DNA from: Deltaproteobacteria bacterium
GTDB taxonomy: Bacteria > Desulfobacterota > Desulfarculia > Adiutricales > Adiutricaceae
DNA length: 46,080 bases
Reading direction: 5' to 3'
NCBI GenBank assembly: GCA_031264145.1
Contig: JAISEK010000066.1
Location: 1-46,080 of the forward strand
Shown here piece by piece: positions 17,915-26,845 of the stretch. The first letter of the stretch is position 1, and each line of letters opens with the position of its first letter. The notes under the pieces are model-generated. The model was not told the DNA's origin, did no database searches, and saw only the letters and a program-made list of their open reading frames with translations. A program made the translations under genes and the position numbers.

Positions 17915-19943
17915 CATGCCCAGGCCGGGGGGCCAGGAGCATGGGAGGGGGCCATTTCGCCGCCCCGGATGGGCCAATCGCCGGACGACAGCCAGGAAAT
18001 GTCTGGCCCTGCCCCTCGTTTTCAGGCCGTCCGGCCGGCTATGCCGCATATTGTGCCGAAGTTCCTGTATTTTTTTGACCGGGATCGGGGCCCGCCATCT
18101 TGCGTTTTGTGGGCCATCTTTGAAAAATCTGTATTTTTGGGATATTGTCGGTAAAATATAGTTGCATTTTAAGAGAAGAAAGAAAGACAAGAGTGCCCTA
18201 AAGCCACAACTAGCTAAAATCCGTGATTATTTTTTTGCGGGGGCCCTGAAATTGTGGTCTTGGGATCGCCCAAAAAAGTGGCAAGCCAAACTTGACAAGG
18301 TTATCTGGGTTGTGTTACTGTTTTCGCATGGTTAGTTCGATAGGCAACAACTGGGCAGAACCAGGCCCCATCCTGGACCCCGGGGGGGCCGGCCAGGCCG
18401 GTGAAGGTCGAGCTGGCTTGGTTTCGGCATAAGTGCCGTGATTTATGATCTTTTGTCAAATTGTACGTTAGTTGGTCGTATTTATCCAGTTAAAGCCGGC
18501 GTTTTTATCCCCGATGGACCGGGGCCTTTGGACCACCTTCCGCTCTTTTGAGGCCCAAATCCTTGAAAGGACTGGATAAGCCCAAAAGATCGGGTTAGGC
18601 GTCGGGGAAGGCTCGGCCGCGGTGGATTGCCCCGCGGCAAGCCGCCCGGGTCCCGGGACATGGGGGCCGATGTCGCCAGGCCAAGCCCAGGAGGGCTGAG
18701 TCGCGCCAGGACACCACAGGGATATCGCCTCTGCCTTGTGCCCCCTGCCGGCCAGCGTCGAGGGGACCTGGGCGCCGGCCCCGGCTGGCCGACCCCCAAG
18801 GGCGTTCCCGACATTGCCGGGGGAAGCCGGAGAATGCCCGGCCGTCCGCCTGCGCGTTCTCGCGCTGACCGGGTAAGGCGGCGCCATGGCATGTGTTCCT
18901 ACTTTTTGGCTTGCCCTGGGGGACTGTCGGAGCGACGGCCCTGGTCCCTGATCTGGCCATGGGCGAGCGAAAGGGGCCAAGTTTTTGTCCCCCATCCAGG
19001 CGGCAGCCCACCCGCACACTGCAATACAGCCAAAGAGAGACACTTGCCGGAAGGAACATGGCGGGGCCAAAGCGGCGGGAAAGCCCCATTTCCCAGCCAT
19101 CCTCCACATGGGACGGCAAAACGCCCCGAAGGCCATCTGGGGAAATTTAGCCATCCCAAGGACGTCAGCGTTCCGTCACGGACCTGCCGCGCAGGGCGCG
19201 ATATCCTGCGGCCAGCCCTGGAACAGTTTTTGAAAAATGAAAGCATTGAATTTGAATATAATCATTGCTATATTTTAAAATAAAATTAGTATCCAAGTTC
19301 GATTATCAACAGCGTAGGGATAATCGTTCGAAAATAAAATGCTTTTAGCCAAGATTTTAAACTTTATATAATTTAATAATGCAAAATAAAATATAGCGTC
19401 ATTACCGGTATCGTCAAGTTATTTGTTATACATAAATGTTGTTTTTTATAAAAATATAAAATTAAACATTGATATAATATGAAATAATATTAAATTATCT
19501 TTAAAATATAAAAATAATAGGTATTTGGGTGTATATGATTTGGCAAAAATACTATCGCTTTATTGTCCCGCAAAGGATAGTAAAAAAATATGACAAAGTT
19601 AAAATTATATGATGCGGTAATGTTTATGGAGATGATACGCAATAACATTTAAAATATATTTGGGGATAGGGCATAATTTTTGTTCGGACAGATATTTCGC
19701 TTGTGCCATCGGTGATGCTGACACTGGCGAGGATGCAGGGAGATGTCTTCTTCGAGATCTGCCAAGATAAGGCCCGATGACAGATGTCAGACCCGGTCAT
19801 TTTTGGTTTTCCGGGGTTTTTTGCGGCAGAATCATCGTGACCGTCAAGAGGTGCGTTGAGCGGCAAGGTCCAAGGATGGCGATGCATAACGGCAGCGAGC
19901 TGCCCGAGCCTTCTCGCCCAAGAGACAAAAAGGAATGGCGAAA
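17915..19943. other. Long region without a convincing gene
   Basis: About 2 kb. Bases 17915-18110 are GC-rich, 18110-18240 AT-leaning, 18480-19220 GC-rich, and 19230-19660 a strong AT-rich island. The open frames in the GC-rich part overlap on both strands (for example 18468-19154 minus and 18627-19283 plus). They are rich in Pro, Gly, Arg and Trp and carry no known motif, so I treat them as chance frames. A TTGACA at 18292 followed by TTACTG at 18316 could be a weak promoter for an untranslated RNA (about 18325-18480), but no known RNA fold was recognised. A decayed gene or an unannotated RNA cannot be excluded. Confidence 0.45.
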
Positions 19944-20504
19944 ATGATCCCAAGCAAAAATCTGTGGGTAATCAGGCCTGAACCGAATTTCATCAATCGT
20001 CTGGATGCCTTCCTGGAGGAGGGCATGGTGGCCATCGGCTGGCCGGCCGTGGGCGACCTGGGCGGCGGGCTCAACCGGGAGGCCCTCTCGGATCGGCTGA
20101 CCGACACCTACGGCCACTACCGCCACGAGCAGAGGAGCGATTTGGCCGTGGCCGCCGGGGTCCTGGACCGCTTCGTCAACCAAATCTCCGAGGGCGACGT
20201 CATCCTGGTCCCCAACGGCGAGGAGGTGTTCCTGGCCCAGGTCGTCGGGCCCTACGAGTACCATTCCGAGCTCAGCCACGACTCGCCCGAGGCCGGCTAT
20301 CCCCACTGGCACCGCGTCTTCTTCCTCAACGGCGGCCGGTCCCTGTGCCGGGTGAGGGATCTGCCCCTGGGGGTCAGGCGGAGCATCGACTGCCGCCTGA
20401 CCGTCTTCTCCATCCACTCGGCGGCCAAGGCCATGTGGGGTTTCCTGAACCAGCTCCACGTCATGGGCCTGGACGGCTACGGCCCGGTCAACATGGCCAG
20501 CTGA
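19944..20504 (+). CDS. PUA/EVE-like protein resembling the N-terminal domain of Mrr-type restriction proteins
   Basis: This 186-residue protein opens with NLWVIRPEPNFINRLDAFLEEGMVAIGWPAVGDLGG. It continues with a helical part (REALSDRLTDTYGHYRHEQR), then LDRFVNQISEGDVILVPN, FLAQVVGPYEYHSEL, HWHRVFFLN and a closing LTVFSI. This order matches the PUA-like N-terminal module found in front of nuclease domains in Mrr-like restriction proteins and as stand-alone EVE-like proteins. No nuclease motif (D-ExK) follows here. The ATG at 19944 is preferred to 19935 because AAAGGA lies 9 bases before it and touches the earlier ATG directly. A role in binding modified nucleic acid bases is known for some relatives and is only inferred here. 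It lies 105 bases before the protease gene. Confidence 0.6.
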   Translation: MIPSKNLWVIRPEPNFINRLDAFLEEGMVAIGWPAVGDLGGGLNREALSDRLTDTYGHYRHEQRSDLAVAAGVLDRFVNQISEGDVILVPNGEEVFLAQVVGPYEYHSELSHDSPEAGYPHWHRVFFLNGGRSLCRVRDLPLGVRRSIDCRLTVFSIHSAAKAMWGFLNQLHVMGLDGYGPVNMAS

Positions 20505-20609
20505 GGGGGCCAGCCCGGGCCCCTCGGGCCGCAACCGATCAGGGGGCCGACATCAACCCCCCCGCCGCTGGCCCTGCTGGCCCTATACCCTTGGGGGGCG
20601 CTGGAAGCC

Positions 20610-21803
20610 ATGAGACGCGGATTTTTCCCATTGGTGGCCGCCCTGGCGGCCCTTTTGCTGGCCCACGCCGCCCCTGGGCTGGGGGCGGGCCAGGGGGACG
20701 GGGACGAGAGGAGAAGGATCTCGGCCCTGGTGGAGGCGGCCACGGTCATGGTCCTGGTCGTGGACCGTGACGGGGACGTCGCGTCCTCTGGCTCTGGCTT
20801 CGTCGTGGCCCGGGGCTACGCGGTGACCAACGCCCACGTCGTCGCGGGTGCCCCCGGGGGCTCCATAGTCGTCCTCAACGAGTCCCTGCCCCCGACCCAG
20901 GCCCGGGTGGTCGACTCGGTCCTGGACGAGGCCGGGGGCCGGGAGGCGGGCGGCCGCGACCTGGCCCTGTTGTGGTTCCAGGCGCCCGGGGGGCAGGAAC
21001 CGCCGGCCCTGGCCTTCAACCTGGACGTGCGGAAGATGGACCGGGTCGGGTCCTGGGGCTATCCAGGTGCGGTCATGGAGCTGGCGAGCGGGGGGCATGG
21101 CTCCGCCCCGGTGGTCTACACCGAGGGCACCGTCAGCGCCTTCGTCGAGTCCCGCCTGGGCCGGAGCATCATCCACACGGCAGCCATCTCCGGCGGCAAC
21201 AGCGGCGGTCCCCTGGTAAACTCCAGCGGCGAGGTGGTGGGGATGAACACCTGGACCTACGCCGCCGCCGCCGGCGGGGCCATGCTGAACATGGCCCAGG
21301 CCTCGGACGAGATAGTGGGGTTCCTGGCCAAGAACGGCCTCGAGCCCAGGCTGGCCGAGGGCCAGGTCTTCGTGGCCAGGGAGAGGCCCCGGCCAGCGGC
21401 CAGGGCCGGCGGCGGGAAAGGGACGGATGGCGGCCTCAGGGACGTGGGCAGCTTCACGCTGCGGGTCCCGGCCGGCTGGAGGGTGGATCTCGAGGAGCGT
21501 GACTATATCCAGCTGAGCTCGGCCGGTGACGCCTCCACCGTCATCATGGGCGTGATAGAGACCGAGGGGCTGCCGGCTGGGACTGTGGCCGAGATCCTGG
21601 CCCGGACCATAGGCGTGGACGATCCGGTCCCTGGCGAGGAGAAAGACGGGACCTTCGTCTTCACCGGCACCCGAAGGGGCGTCGATTGCGTCCTGTCCGT
21701 GGCCGGCTACGACGACGAGGCCAGGGCGGCCGTGATATTCGTGGCCGGGGATCTGTCGGACCCGGGCATCGGCGAGCTGGCCGACAGCGTGGTCGACAAG
21801 TAG
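20610..21803 (+). CDS. Exported trypsin-like serine protease with an extra C-terminal domain
   Basis: A signal peptide (MRRGFFPLVAALAALLLAHA) leads a 397-residue protein with an S1C-like protease domain (about residues 36-255). The catalytic triad is His76 (AVTNAHVVAG), Asp117 (GGRDLALLWF) and Ser198 (SGGNSGGPLV), all intact. There is no PDZ domain. After a Pro/Ala/Gly linker (about 256-280), residues 285-397 form an alpha/beta domain (GSFTLRVPAGWRVDLEE, ending GELADSVVDK) that looks like the PsbP/DUF1795-type fold, an assignment made by pattern only. It probably acts in the periplasm on misfolded or specific substrates. It follows the PUA-like gene and ends at a strong terminator shared with the convergent genes. 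Confidence 0.85.
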   Translation: MRRGFFPLVAALAALLLAHAAPGLGAGQGDGDERRRISALVEAATVMVLVVDRDGDVASSGSGFVVARGYAVTNAHVVAGAPGGSIVVLNESLPPTQARVVDSVLDEAGGREAGGRDLALLWFQAPGGQEPPALAFNLDVRKMDRVGSWGYPGAVMELASGGHGSAPVVYTEGTVSAFVESRLGRSIIHTAAISGGNSGGPLVNSSGEVVGMNTWTYAAAAGGAMLNMAQASDEIVGFLAKNGLEPRLAEGQVFVARERPRPAARAGGGKGTDGGLRDVGSFTLRVPAGWRVDLEERDYIQLSSAGDASTVIMGVIETEGLPAGTVAEILARTIGVDDPVPGEEKDGTFVFTGTRRGVDCVLSVAGYDDEARAAVIFVAGDLSDPGIGELADSVVDK

Positions 21804-21824
21804 GCCCGCCCCTGGGGGCGGACT

Positions 21825-21873
21825 GGAAAAGGCCCGGCCAGGGGGAAGCCTTCCCCCTGGCCGGGCCTTTTCC
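21825..21873. terminator. Bidirectional terminator with a 24-bp perfect stem
   Basis: Left arm 21825-21848 and right arm 21850-21873 are perfect reverse complements (stem bases next to the centre must open to form a loop). The stem carries AAAA on one side and TTTT on the other, so it can terminate both the protease gene (21 bases upstream) and the convergent metalloprotease gene (18 bases away). Confidence 0.8.
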
Positions 21874-21891
21874 GTCCTCGGCGAGTCGGGC

Positions 21892-23346
21892 CTATCCCCT
21901 GCCCTTGAGGCCGATCCCCATTTTCCTGGAGTTCTCCATGAACTCCTCCAGGTCCCTGGTCCGGCGGTCGCACCTGCCCTGGTAGTTGCCCCCGCCGGGG
22001 GAGTCCAGGGCGGCCTTGCAGTGGAAGATGGAGTCCTTGGGCCGGCCGGTGGCCTCGTAGAAGGACGACAGGAGGAAGTGACCCTTGGCCAGCTGGCCGT
22101 TCTGGCCGAAAAAGAGGCCGGCCTGCTCCAGGGCGGCCGGGAAGTAGTCGCCGGCCCCGCCGGCGGCCAGCTCGTAGAGCCGGGAGGCGTCCTTGGTCCG
22201 TCCAGACAGCTCGTAGGCCCTGGCCAGGCCCAGGGCCGTCTGGACGCTGTCGTGCCCCTTCTGGCGGGCCGCCTCGAAGTGGCGGGCCGCCGCCTCCGGC
22301 TGGCGGCGCTTGAGGGCCAGCTCCCCGAGGTCGGTCTGGTACTCCCCGCTCCCGGGGGCAAGGGCGACGGCCTTGTCCATGAGCTCCTGGGCCAGGGAAT
22401 AGTCCATCTCCCTCAGGGCCACCAGGCCCAGGCCGTGGAGGGCCGAGGCGTCGGAGGGGTTCTCCGAGAGCCTCTTGGAGAAGATTTTCCTGGCCCTGGA
22501 GGTGAGGGCCGTTAGGGCCAGGACCCGGTCGCGGATGGCCAGGTAGGCCTCGTCCCTGGGGGCGGGCGGGGCGGAGGCCTGGTCGGCGAAGGTCGAGGCC
22601 AGCCTGGAGGTGAGCCCCGGGTGGGTGCTCAGGTAGCCGGGGACGCTCCCGGTCAGCTGGTAGCTCTGCTCGTTCATGACCTTGAAGGCCCCGAACATGT
22701 CCCTGGGGCTGTAGCCGGCCTTGATCAGGTAGGAGCGGCCCCGGGAGTCGGCCTCGGTCTCGTCGGCCCTGGAGTTGGCCAGCATGGCCTGGATGGAGGC
22801 CCCGGTGGTGCCGATCATCAGGGCCTGGCCCAGGGCGGCCGTGTTCTGGCCGCCGCCGCCGGCCCCGGCCAGGGCGATGCCGGCCAGGAGGCCCGCCAGG
22901 TTCAGGAGGGTGGCCGACTTGGCCGCGTCGGAGCGACGGGCGAAGTGGCGGGAGGTGATGTGGGCCACCTCGTGGGAGAGGATGGCGGCCATCTGGCCCT
23001 CGTTCTCCAGGCTGTTGATGGTCTCGGAGTGGAGGTAGACGTAGCCCCCGGGCACGGCGAAGGCGTTGAGGAAGTTGCTCCTGATGACGTAGAAGTGGAA
23101 GGGGAAGGGCTGGGGGCCGGCGGCCTTCAGGATCCGCGCGCAGACTCGCCGGAAGTAGTCGTTGACGATGGGGTCCTCGAAGAGCACGCCCTGGGAGGCG
23201 ATCTGGGCCTGGACCTGGCGGCCTATCTCGATCTCCTCCTGCTGGCCGATGGCCAGGGCCGGCCGCGGGGCCAGGAGGAGGAGGGCCAGGCAAAGGCCGT
23301 GGACTAGGGCGGCCAGGAACGGGCCTGGTCTCGAAGCGCGGGTCAT
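21892..23346 (-). CDS. BepA/YfgC-like periplasmic M48 metalloprotease with TPR repeats
   Basis: The 484-residue protein has a signal peptide (hydrophobic ALVHGLCLALLLLAPRPALA, about 12-32). An M48 peptidase domain carries the zinc motif HEVAH (His125-His129) and the downstream glutamate in ADETEADSRG (about 194-202). After about residue 290 it consists of TPR-type helical pairs (SALHGLGLVALREMDYSLAQELMDKAVALAP and others). E. coli BepA has this same order; it helps assemble or degrade outer-membrane proteins such as LptD, docking through its TPR part. The same role is likely here. It follows the NEW3-domain gene by 53 bases on the same strand. Confidence 0.9.
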   Translation of the reverse strand: MTRASRPGPFLAALVHGLCLALLLLAPRPALAIGQQEEIEIGRQVQAQIASQGVLFEDPIVNDYFRRVCARILKAAGPQPFPFHFYVIRSNFLNAFAVPGGYVYLHSETINSLENEGQMAAILSHEVAHITSRHFARRSDAAKSATLLNLAGLLAGIALAGAGGGGQNTAALGQALMIGTTGASIQAMLANSRADETEADSRGRSYLIKAGYSPRDMFGAFKVMNEQSYQLTGSVPGYLSTHPGLTSRLASTFADQASAPPAPRDEAYLAIRDRVLALTALTSRARKIFSKRLSENPSDASALHGLGLVALREMDYSLAQELMDKAVALAPGSGEYQTDLGELALKRRQPEAAARHFEAARQKGHDSVQTALGLARAYELSGRTKDASRLYELAAGGAGDYFPAALEQAGLFFGQNGQLAKGHFLLSSFYEATGRPKDSIFHCKAALDSPGGGNYQGRCDRRTRDLEEFMENSRKMGIGLKGRG

Positions 23347-23399
23347 GGTGCCCTCCTTGAGCGGGCCCGGGACAAGCCCGTCCCCACGTTGGCGGCCCC

Positions 23400-24710
23400 C
23401 TAGCGCCGTCCCAGGCGCAGGAAGGCCAGGGCCAGGCCGGCCACGGCCATCACTATGAGGATGGCCCCCAGCCAGGTCCAGGCCGAGCCGGCCTTGACGG
23501 AGACGCGGAAGTCCAGGGCGGCGTTGGCCTTTTCCCCCTGGACGCTGAGGCCCAGCCCGTAGTCGCCGACCAGGGCGTTGGCGGCCGGGGTGATGGTCAT
23601 GTCGACCTGGGCCGGGGCGGAACCGGGCATGAGATTGCGGAGCGACTCGGGCGAGAAGGCCACCTCCCAGTTGTCGGGCCTCACGGCCAGGAAGGAGATC
23701 TCCCTCTGCGGCGCCGAGCCGTCGTTGACGACGAACAGAGTGACGGTCACGCTCTGGCCGACCTCGGTGGAGGTCGACAGCAGATCGTTGGAGGAGACCG
23801 CCCTGATCTTGTAGGTCCCGGCCAGGTTGACGGTCAGCTCGGCCTCGGCCGAGCCGTTGGGCTGCTCGGCCCGGACCAGGACCCGGTAGGAGCCGGCCTC
23901 GGCCTGGAAGGCCGGGGACAGGTCCAGGGTGACCGAGCGGCTCTGGCCCTTGGGCACGTGGATGGACGAGATCTGCTTGTCCTCGTAGCCGGGCTTGAAG
24001 GAGTATTCCCAGCCCATGGGCGGCTCGGCCAGGAGGTTGACCAGGGCGTCGTCTGGCCCGCCGTTGCGGATCTCCAGGGAAAAGGCGAACCGGCCGTCGC
24101 TGGGGCCCCCGATCTCCGGGTAGGAGGTGCCTATGGACAGGGCCTCCCGGGTCACCCTGGAGTCGGCCACGGTCAGGACCATCCGGCTCTCGACGGTCTT
24201 CAGGCCCCGGAGGCTGGTGACCCTGATGGCGAAGGCGTGGTCGCCCAGGGGCAGCGGGCCGCCCCGATCGCCAGGCGGGGTGGCCGAGAGGGTCAGCGAG
24301 GCCGTCTCCTCGCCGCTCAGGTACACGCCCGTGAGGACCGTGTTGAAGCGCCTCAGCTCCGTGGACCAGCCAGGGGGGGCCTCGGTCACCTCGACCGAGA
24401 GGGTGTCGCCGGCGAGTCCCCGGTTGGCCAGGAACACCTCCAGCTCGGCCTCGTCGCCGGGGGCCAGCACGATCCCAGGGTAGGAGAAGGAGGCCTCGAA
24501 GTCATGGTCGGGGGAGAGGAGCGAGGCCGGATCCAGGGGGTGCTGGGCCCAGAGCTGGCCGCAGGCCAGAAAGAGGGAGAGGACAGCCGAGAGGGCGGCG
24601 ATCGCCACCGGGCCTGGAAGGCGGTGGCCCGCCCCCTTATCGGCGAGGGGATCGGCGACTGTGATAGGAGCCAGTGGGGTCTTGCCAGCCATCGGTCTTT
24701 TCCCGTACAT
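23400..24710 (-). CDS. Membrane-anchored NEW3-domain (COG1470-like) protein
   Basis: The 436-residue protein has an N-terminal hydrophobic segment (about 34-56), then at least three Ig-like domains of the NEW3 type. These are marked by LAPGDEAELEVFLANRGLAGDT, VEVTEAPPGWSTELRR, LLAEPPMGWEYSFKPG and FLAVRPDNWEVAFSPESL (the recurring PxGWxxxF/L element). The end is a C-terminal membrane helix (AWTWLGAILIVMAVAGLALA) with a basic tail. Such proteins are commonly encoded beside ABC exporters, but none is here; the neighbour is a periplasmic protease. Substrate and partner are unknown. Start ATG 24710 or ATG 24692; neither has a strong ribosome-binding site. Confidence 0.75.
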   Translation of the reverse strand: MYGKRPMAGKTPLAPITVADPLADKGAGHRLPGPVAIAALSAVLSLFLACGQLWAQHPLDPASLLSPDHDFEASFSYPGIVLAPGDEAELEVFLANRGLAGDTLSVEVTEAPPGWSTELRRFNTVLTGVYLSGEETASLTLSATPPGDRGGPLPLGDHAFAIRVTSLRGLKTVESRMVLTVADSRVTREALSIGTSYPEIGGPSDGRFAFSLEIRNGGPDDALVNLLAEPPMGWEYSFKPGYEDKQISSIHVPKGQSRSVTLDLSPAFQAEAGSYRVLVRAEQPNGSAEAELTVNLAGTYKIRAVSSNDLLSTSTEVGQSVTVTLFVVNDGSAPQREISFLAVRPDNWEVAFSPESLRNLMPGSAPAQVDMTITPAANALVGDYGLGLSVQGEKANAALDFRVSVKAGSAWTWLGAILIVMAVAGLALAFLRLGRR

Positions 24711-25609
24711 CTAATGCCTGTGGGTGATGTTTTCCAGTTCTGGTTGCCTAAGAGGCTAATGGGTTGCCATAGTGCGGTGTTGATGGAAAATCTGGAAATT
24801 TGGCCACATATGGATGTCGCCGGCGGGCCGTGGCGGAAGGCCATCGCCTGGCCGGGGGCCGTTCCCTCGCGGCCATGGGAAAGACAGACGACGAAGGATT
24901 GCCCCTGGGCCGCGACCCCTCCGGGGCCGGCCGACTTTTGGCCTTGCCGCGATTGTGATAGTATCATGGATAAGGGGGGCGTGACAAACCGGGGCTCCCC
25001 GCTTCTTGGTGGATGCCAGGCGATTCGCCCTGGGCCCGCCGGCCGCCCCCGGTGTTCCCCTTGGCCATGACGGCGTGCCTCTTGGGGTCATCGGTCAATC
25101 GTTAAATTTAATTTTAGGTTGAATGATATCAAACATATGGTAGAATCTCTCCCCAGGCGACTGGACGGCTGTCTTTTCCGTATCGGCCTTGGCCCCCCTG
25201 ACGTTCCACGGTCCAGGGGGCTCGCGGGCAAACCTCTGCTCTAACGGCCGTTTGTTTGGAGCCAGATCCGGCGCCCGTGGCCGCCGAAGCCAGGCCGCTT
25301 CGCGGTTGACCCCATGATTGCCCGACGTCCAGGACCATTCAGGGCCGGATTGCCCTGGCCCTATCTGGATGGCAGCGTTGGCCGAGTATGCCGGGCCGCC
25401 TTCGGTGGCCGCGTCCCCCCCAAGACAATCTTTGGCCCGCATAGGCTGGAACTGCCCCAGGTCCGGCCGAAATGCCCATTGGCCTTCCGTCCCCGCCGGG
25501 GGCCGCCTGGGCGGAAGGTGGCCGCGACGCCCGGCGGGAGACAGTTCCCTGCGCGATTGGTTTTTTTGGATTCAACTGGCCTGCTAGGATAATTGACCCC
25601 GGAGGATTA
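24711..25609. other. Intergenic region upstream of the efflux operon
   Basis: About 900 bases without a protein-like frame; the open frames seen are Pro/Gly/Arg-rich shadows on both strands. A short AT-rich patch lies at 25095-25145. TTGGAT (25566-25571), a 16-base spacer and GATAAT (25588-25593) could be the pump promoter with a very short leader. No regulator gene (TetR or MarR type) is present in it. Confidence 0.4.
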
Positions 25610-26845
25610 ATGTCAGCCAACACCGCAATCAAAAAAGGGATATTCGTCATAATTCCAGCCATCATCGTGGCCCTGGCCGCGGCGGCTATCCTTTTTGGCG
25701 TCCTGAGGCAGATCCCGCAGGCGCCGCCGGCGCCCCAGCAGGTCCAGCTGGAGGAGATCAGGCTTCTGCCGGCCTCCTCGACCCTGAGGGCCATTGGCCT
25801 GGTGGAGGCCGACCAGAGCGTCGAGCTCAAGGCCCGGGTCAGCGGCTTCCTGGTTGGCAAGGACTTCGAGGAGGGCAAGAAGGTCAAGGCCGGCCAGGTC
25901 CTCTTCAGGATAGAGCCCGACCAGTACAGGTCCGCCGCCGCCTCGGCCCAGGCCGACCTGGCCTCGGCCCAGGCCCAGCTGGACAAGGCCACGCTGGACT
26001 ACAACCGGGTCAAGGATCTCTGGGCCAAGCGCAGCGCCCCCAAGAGCGACTTCGACAACGCCCAGGCCTCGCTGGACGTGGCCACGGCCGCCGCCCAGGC
26101 GGCCCGGGCCCGCCTGGAGCAGGCCGGGCTGAACCTGGCCTACACCACCGTTAGGGCCCCCTTCGACGGCCTCGTCAGCGACACGCCCTTCTCCGTGGGG
26201 AGCCTTTTGGGCCCCGAGAGCCCCACCCTGGCCACGGTGGTGGCCAGCGACTCGGTCGAGGTGAGCTTCGGCCTCTCGGACAGGGTCATGGGCGGGCTGA
26301 GGCTGGGCGACGAGCGCGGCGGCTTCCCCGGCGGCCGCCTCGACAACGTGAGGCCCAGGCTGCTCATCGGTGGAGCCTACTACGATAGCGACGGGGAGAT
26401 CAGCTACGTGGCCCCCCAGGTCGAGCGCCAGACCGACACGGTCAAGTTCAAGGCCCGCTTCGACAACCCCAGGGGGATCCTGGCGCCGGGCCAGTCCGTC
26501 GTGGTCAGCCTGGAGCCGGTCGTGCCCAGGAGGGTCCTGATCCTCCCCAAGGCCGCCCTCATGACCAGCGAGGGCGCGAGCTTCGTCTATCTGGCCGGGC
26601 CGGCCCCCGACGGGGGCCAGGGCCTGGTGGCCGTCAGCAGGCCGGTGGAGATCGGCCAGGAGTTCGAGGAGGGCTTCGAGATCCTCTCCGGGCTCGCCGA
26701 GGGCGAGCGGGTCATAGTCCTGGGCCTCATGTCGTCCGGGGCCAGGCTGAGGGCCGGCTCCCCGGTGGCGGTCGCGCCGGGGGGGAGCCCTGGGCCGGCC
26801 CCAGGGGCTGACGGCGCCGCCGGTGACGGGGCGGGGGTGGATTGA
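25610..26845 (+). CDS. RND efflux periplasmic adaptor (membrane fusion protein)
   Basis: The 411-residue AcrA/MexA-type adaptor joins an RND pump to an outer-membrane channel. A membrane helix ([21 protein letters not shown], about 10-30) is followed by the lipoyl half-motif ([28 protein letters not shown]), a coiled-coil hairpin ([28 protein letters not shown] to [22 protein letters not shown]), the second lipoyl half, a beta-barrel and a C-terminal membrane-proximal domain. The tail is low-complexity Gly/Ala/Pro. ATG 25610 is chosen because GGAGG sits just upstream and homology begins there. Its stop codon overlaps the next start by one base. Confidence 0.93.
   Translation: MSANTAIKKGIFVIIPAIIVALAAAAILFGVLRQIPQAPPAPQQVQLEEIRLLPASSTLRAIGLVEADQSVELKARVSGFLVGKDFEEGKKVKAGQVLFRIEPDQYRSAAASAQADLASAQAQLDKATLDYNRVKDLWAKRSAPKSDFDNAQASLDVATAAAQAARARLEQAGLNLAYTTVRAPFDGLVSDTPFSVGSLLGPESPTLATVVASDSVEVSFGLSDRVMGGLRLGDERGGFPGGRLDNVRPRLLIGGAYYDSDGEISYVAPQVERQTDTVKFKARFDNPRGILAPGQSVVVSLEPVVPRRVLILPKAALMTSEGASFVYLAGPAPDGGQGLVAVSRPVEIGQEFEEGFEILSGLAEGERVIVLGLMSSGARLRAGSPVAVAPGGSPGPAPGADGAAGDGAGVD

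Noticed and set aside
18320-18480. tRNA or tmRNA in the empty region
   Set aside because: A TTCGA word occurs at about 18335, but no T-arm, anticodon arm or acceptor stem can be folded around it.
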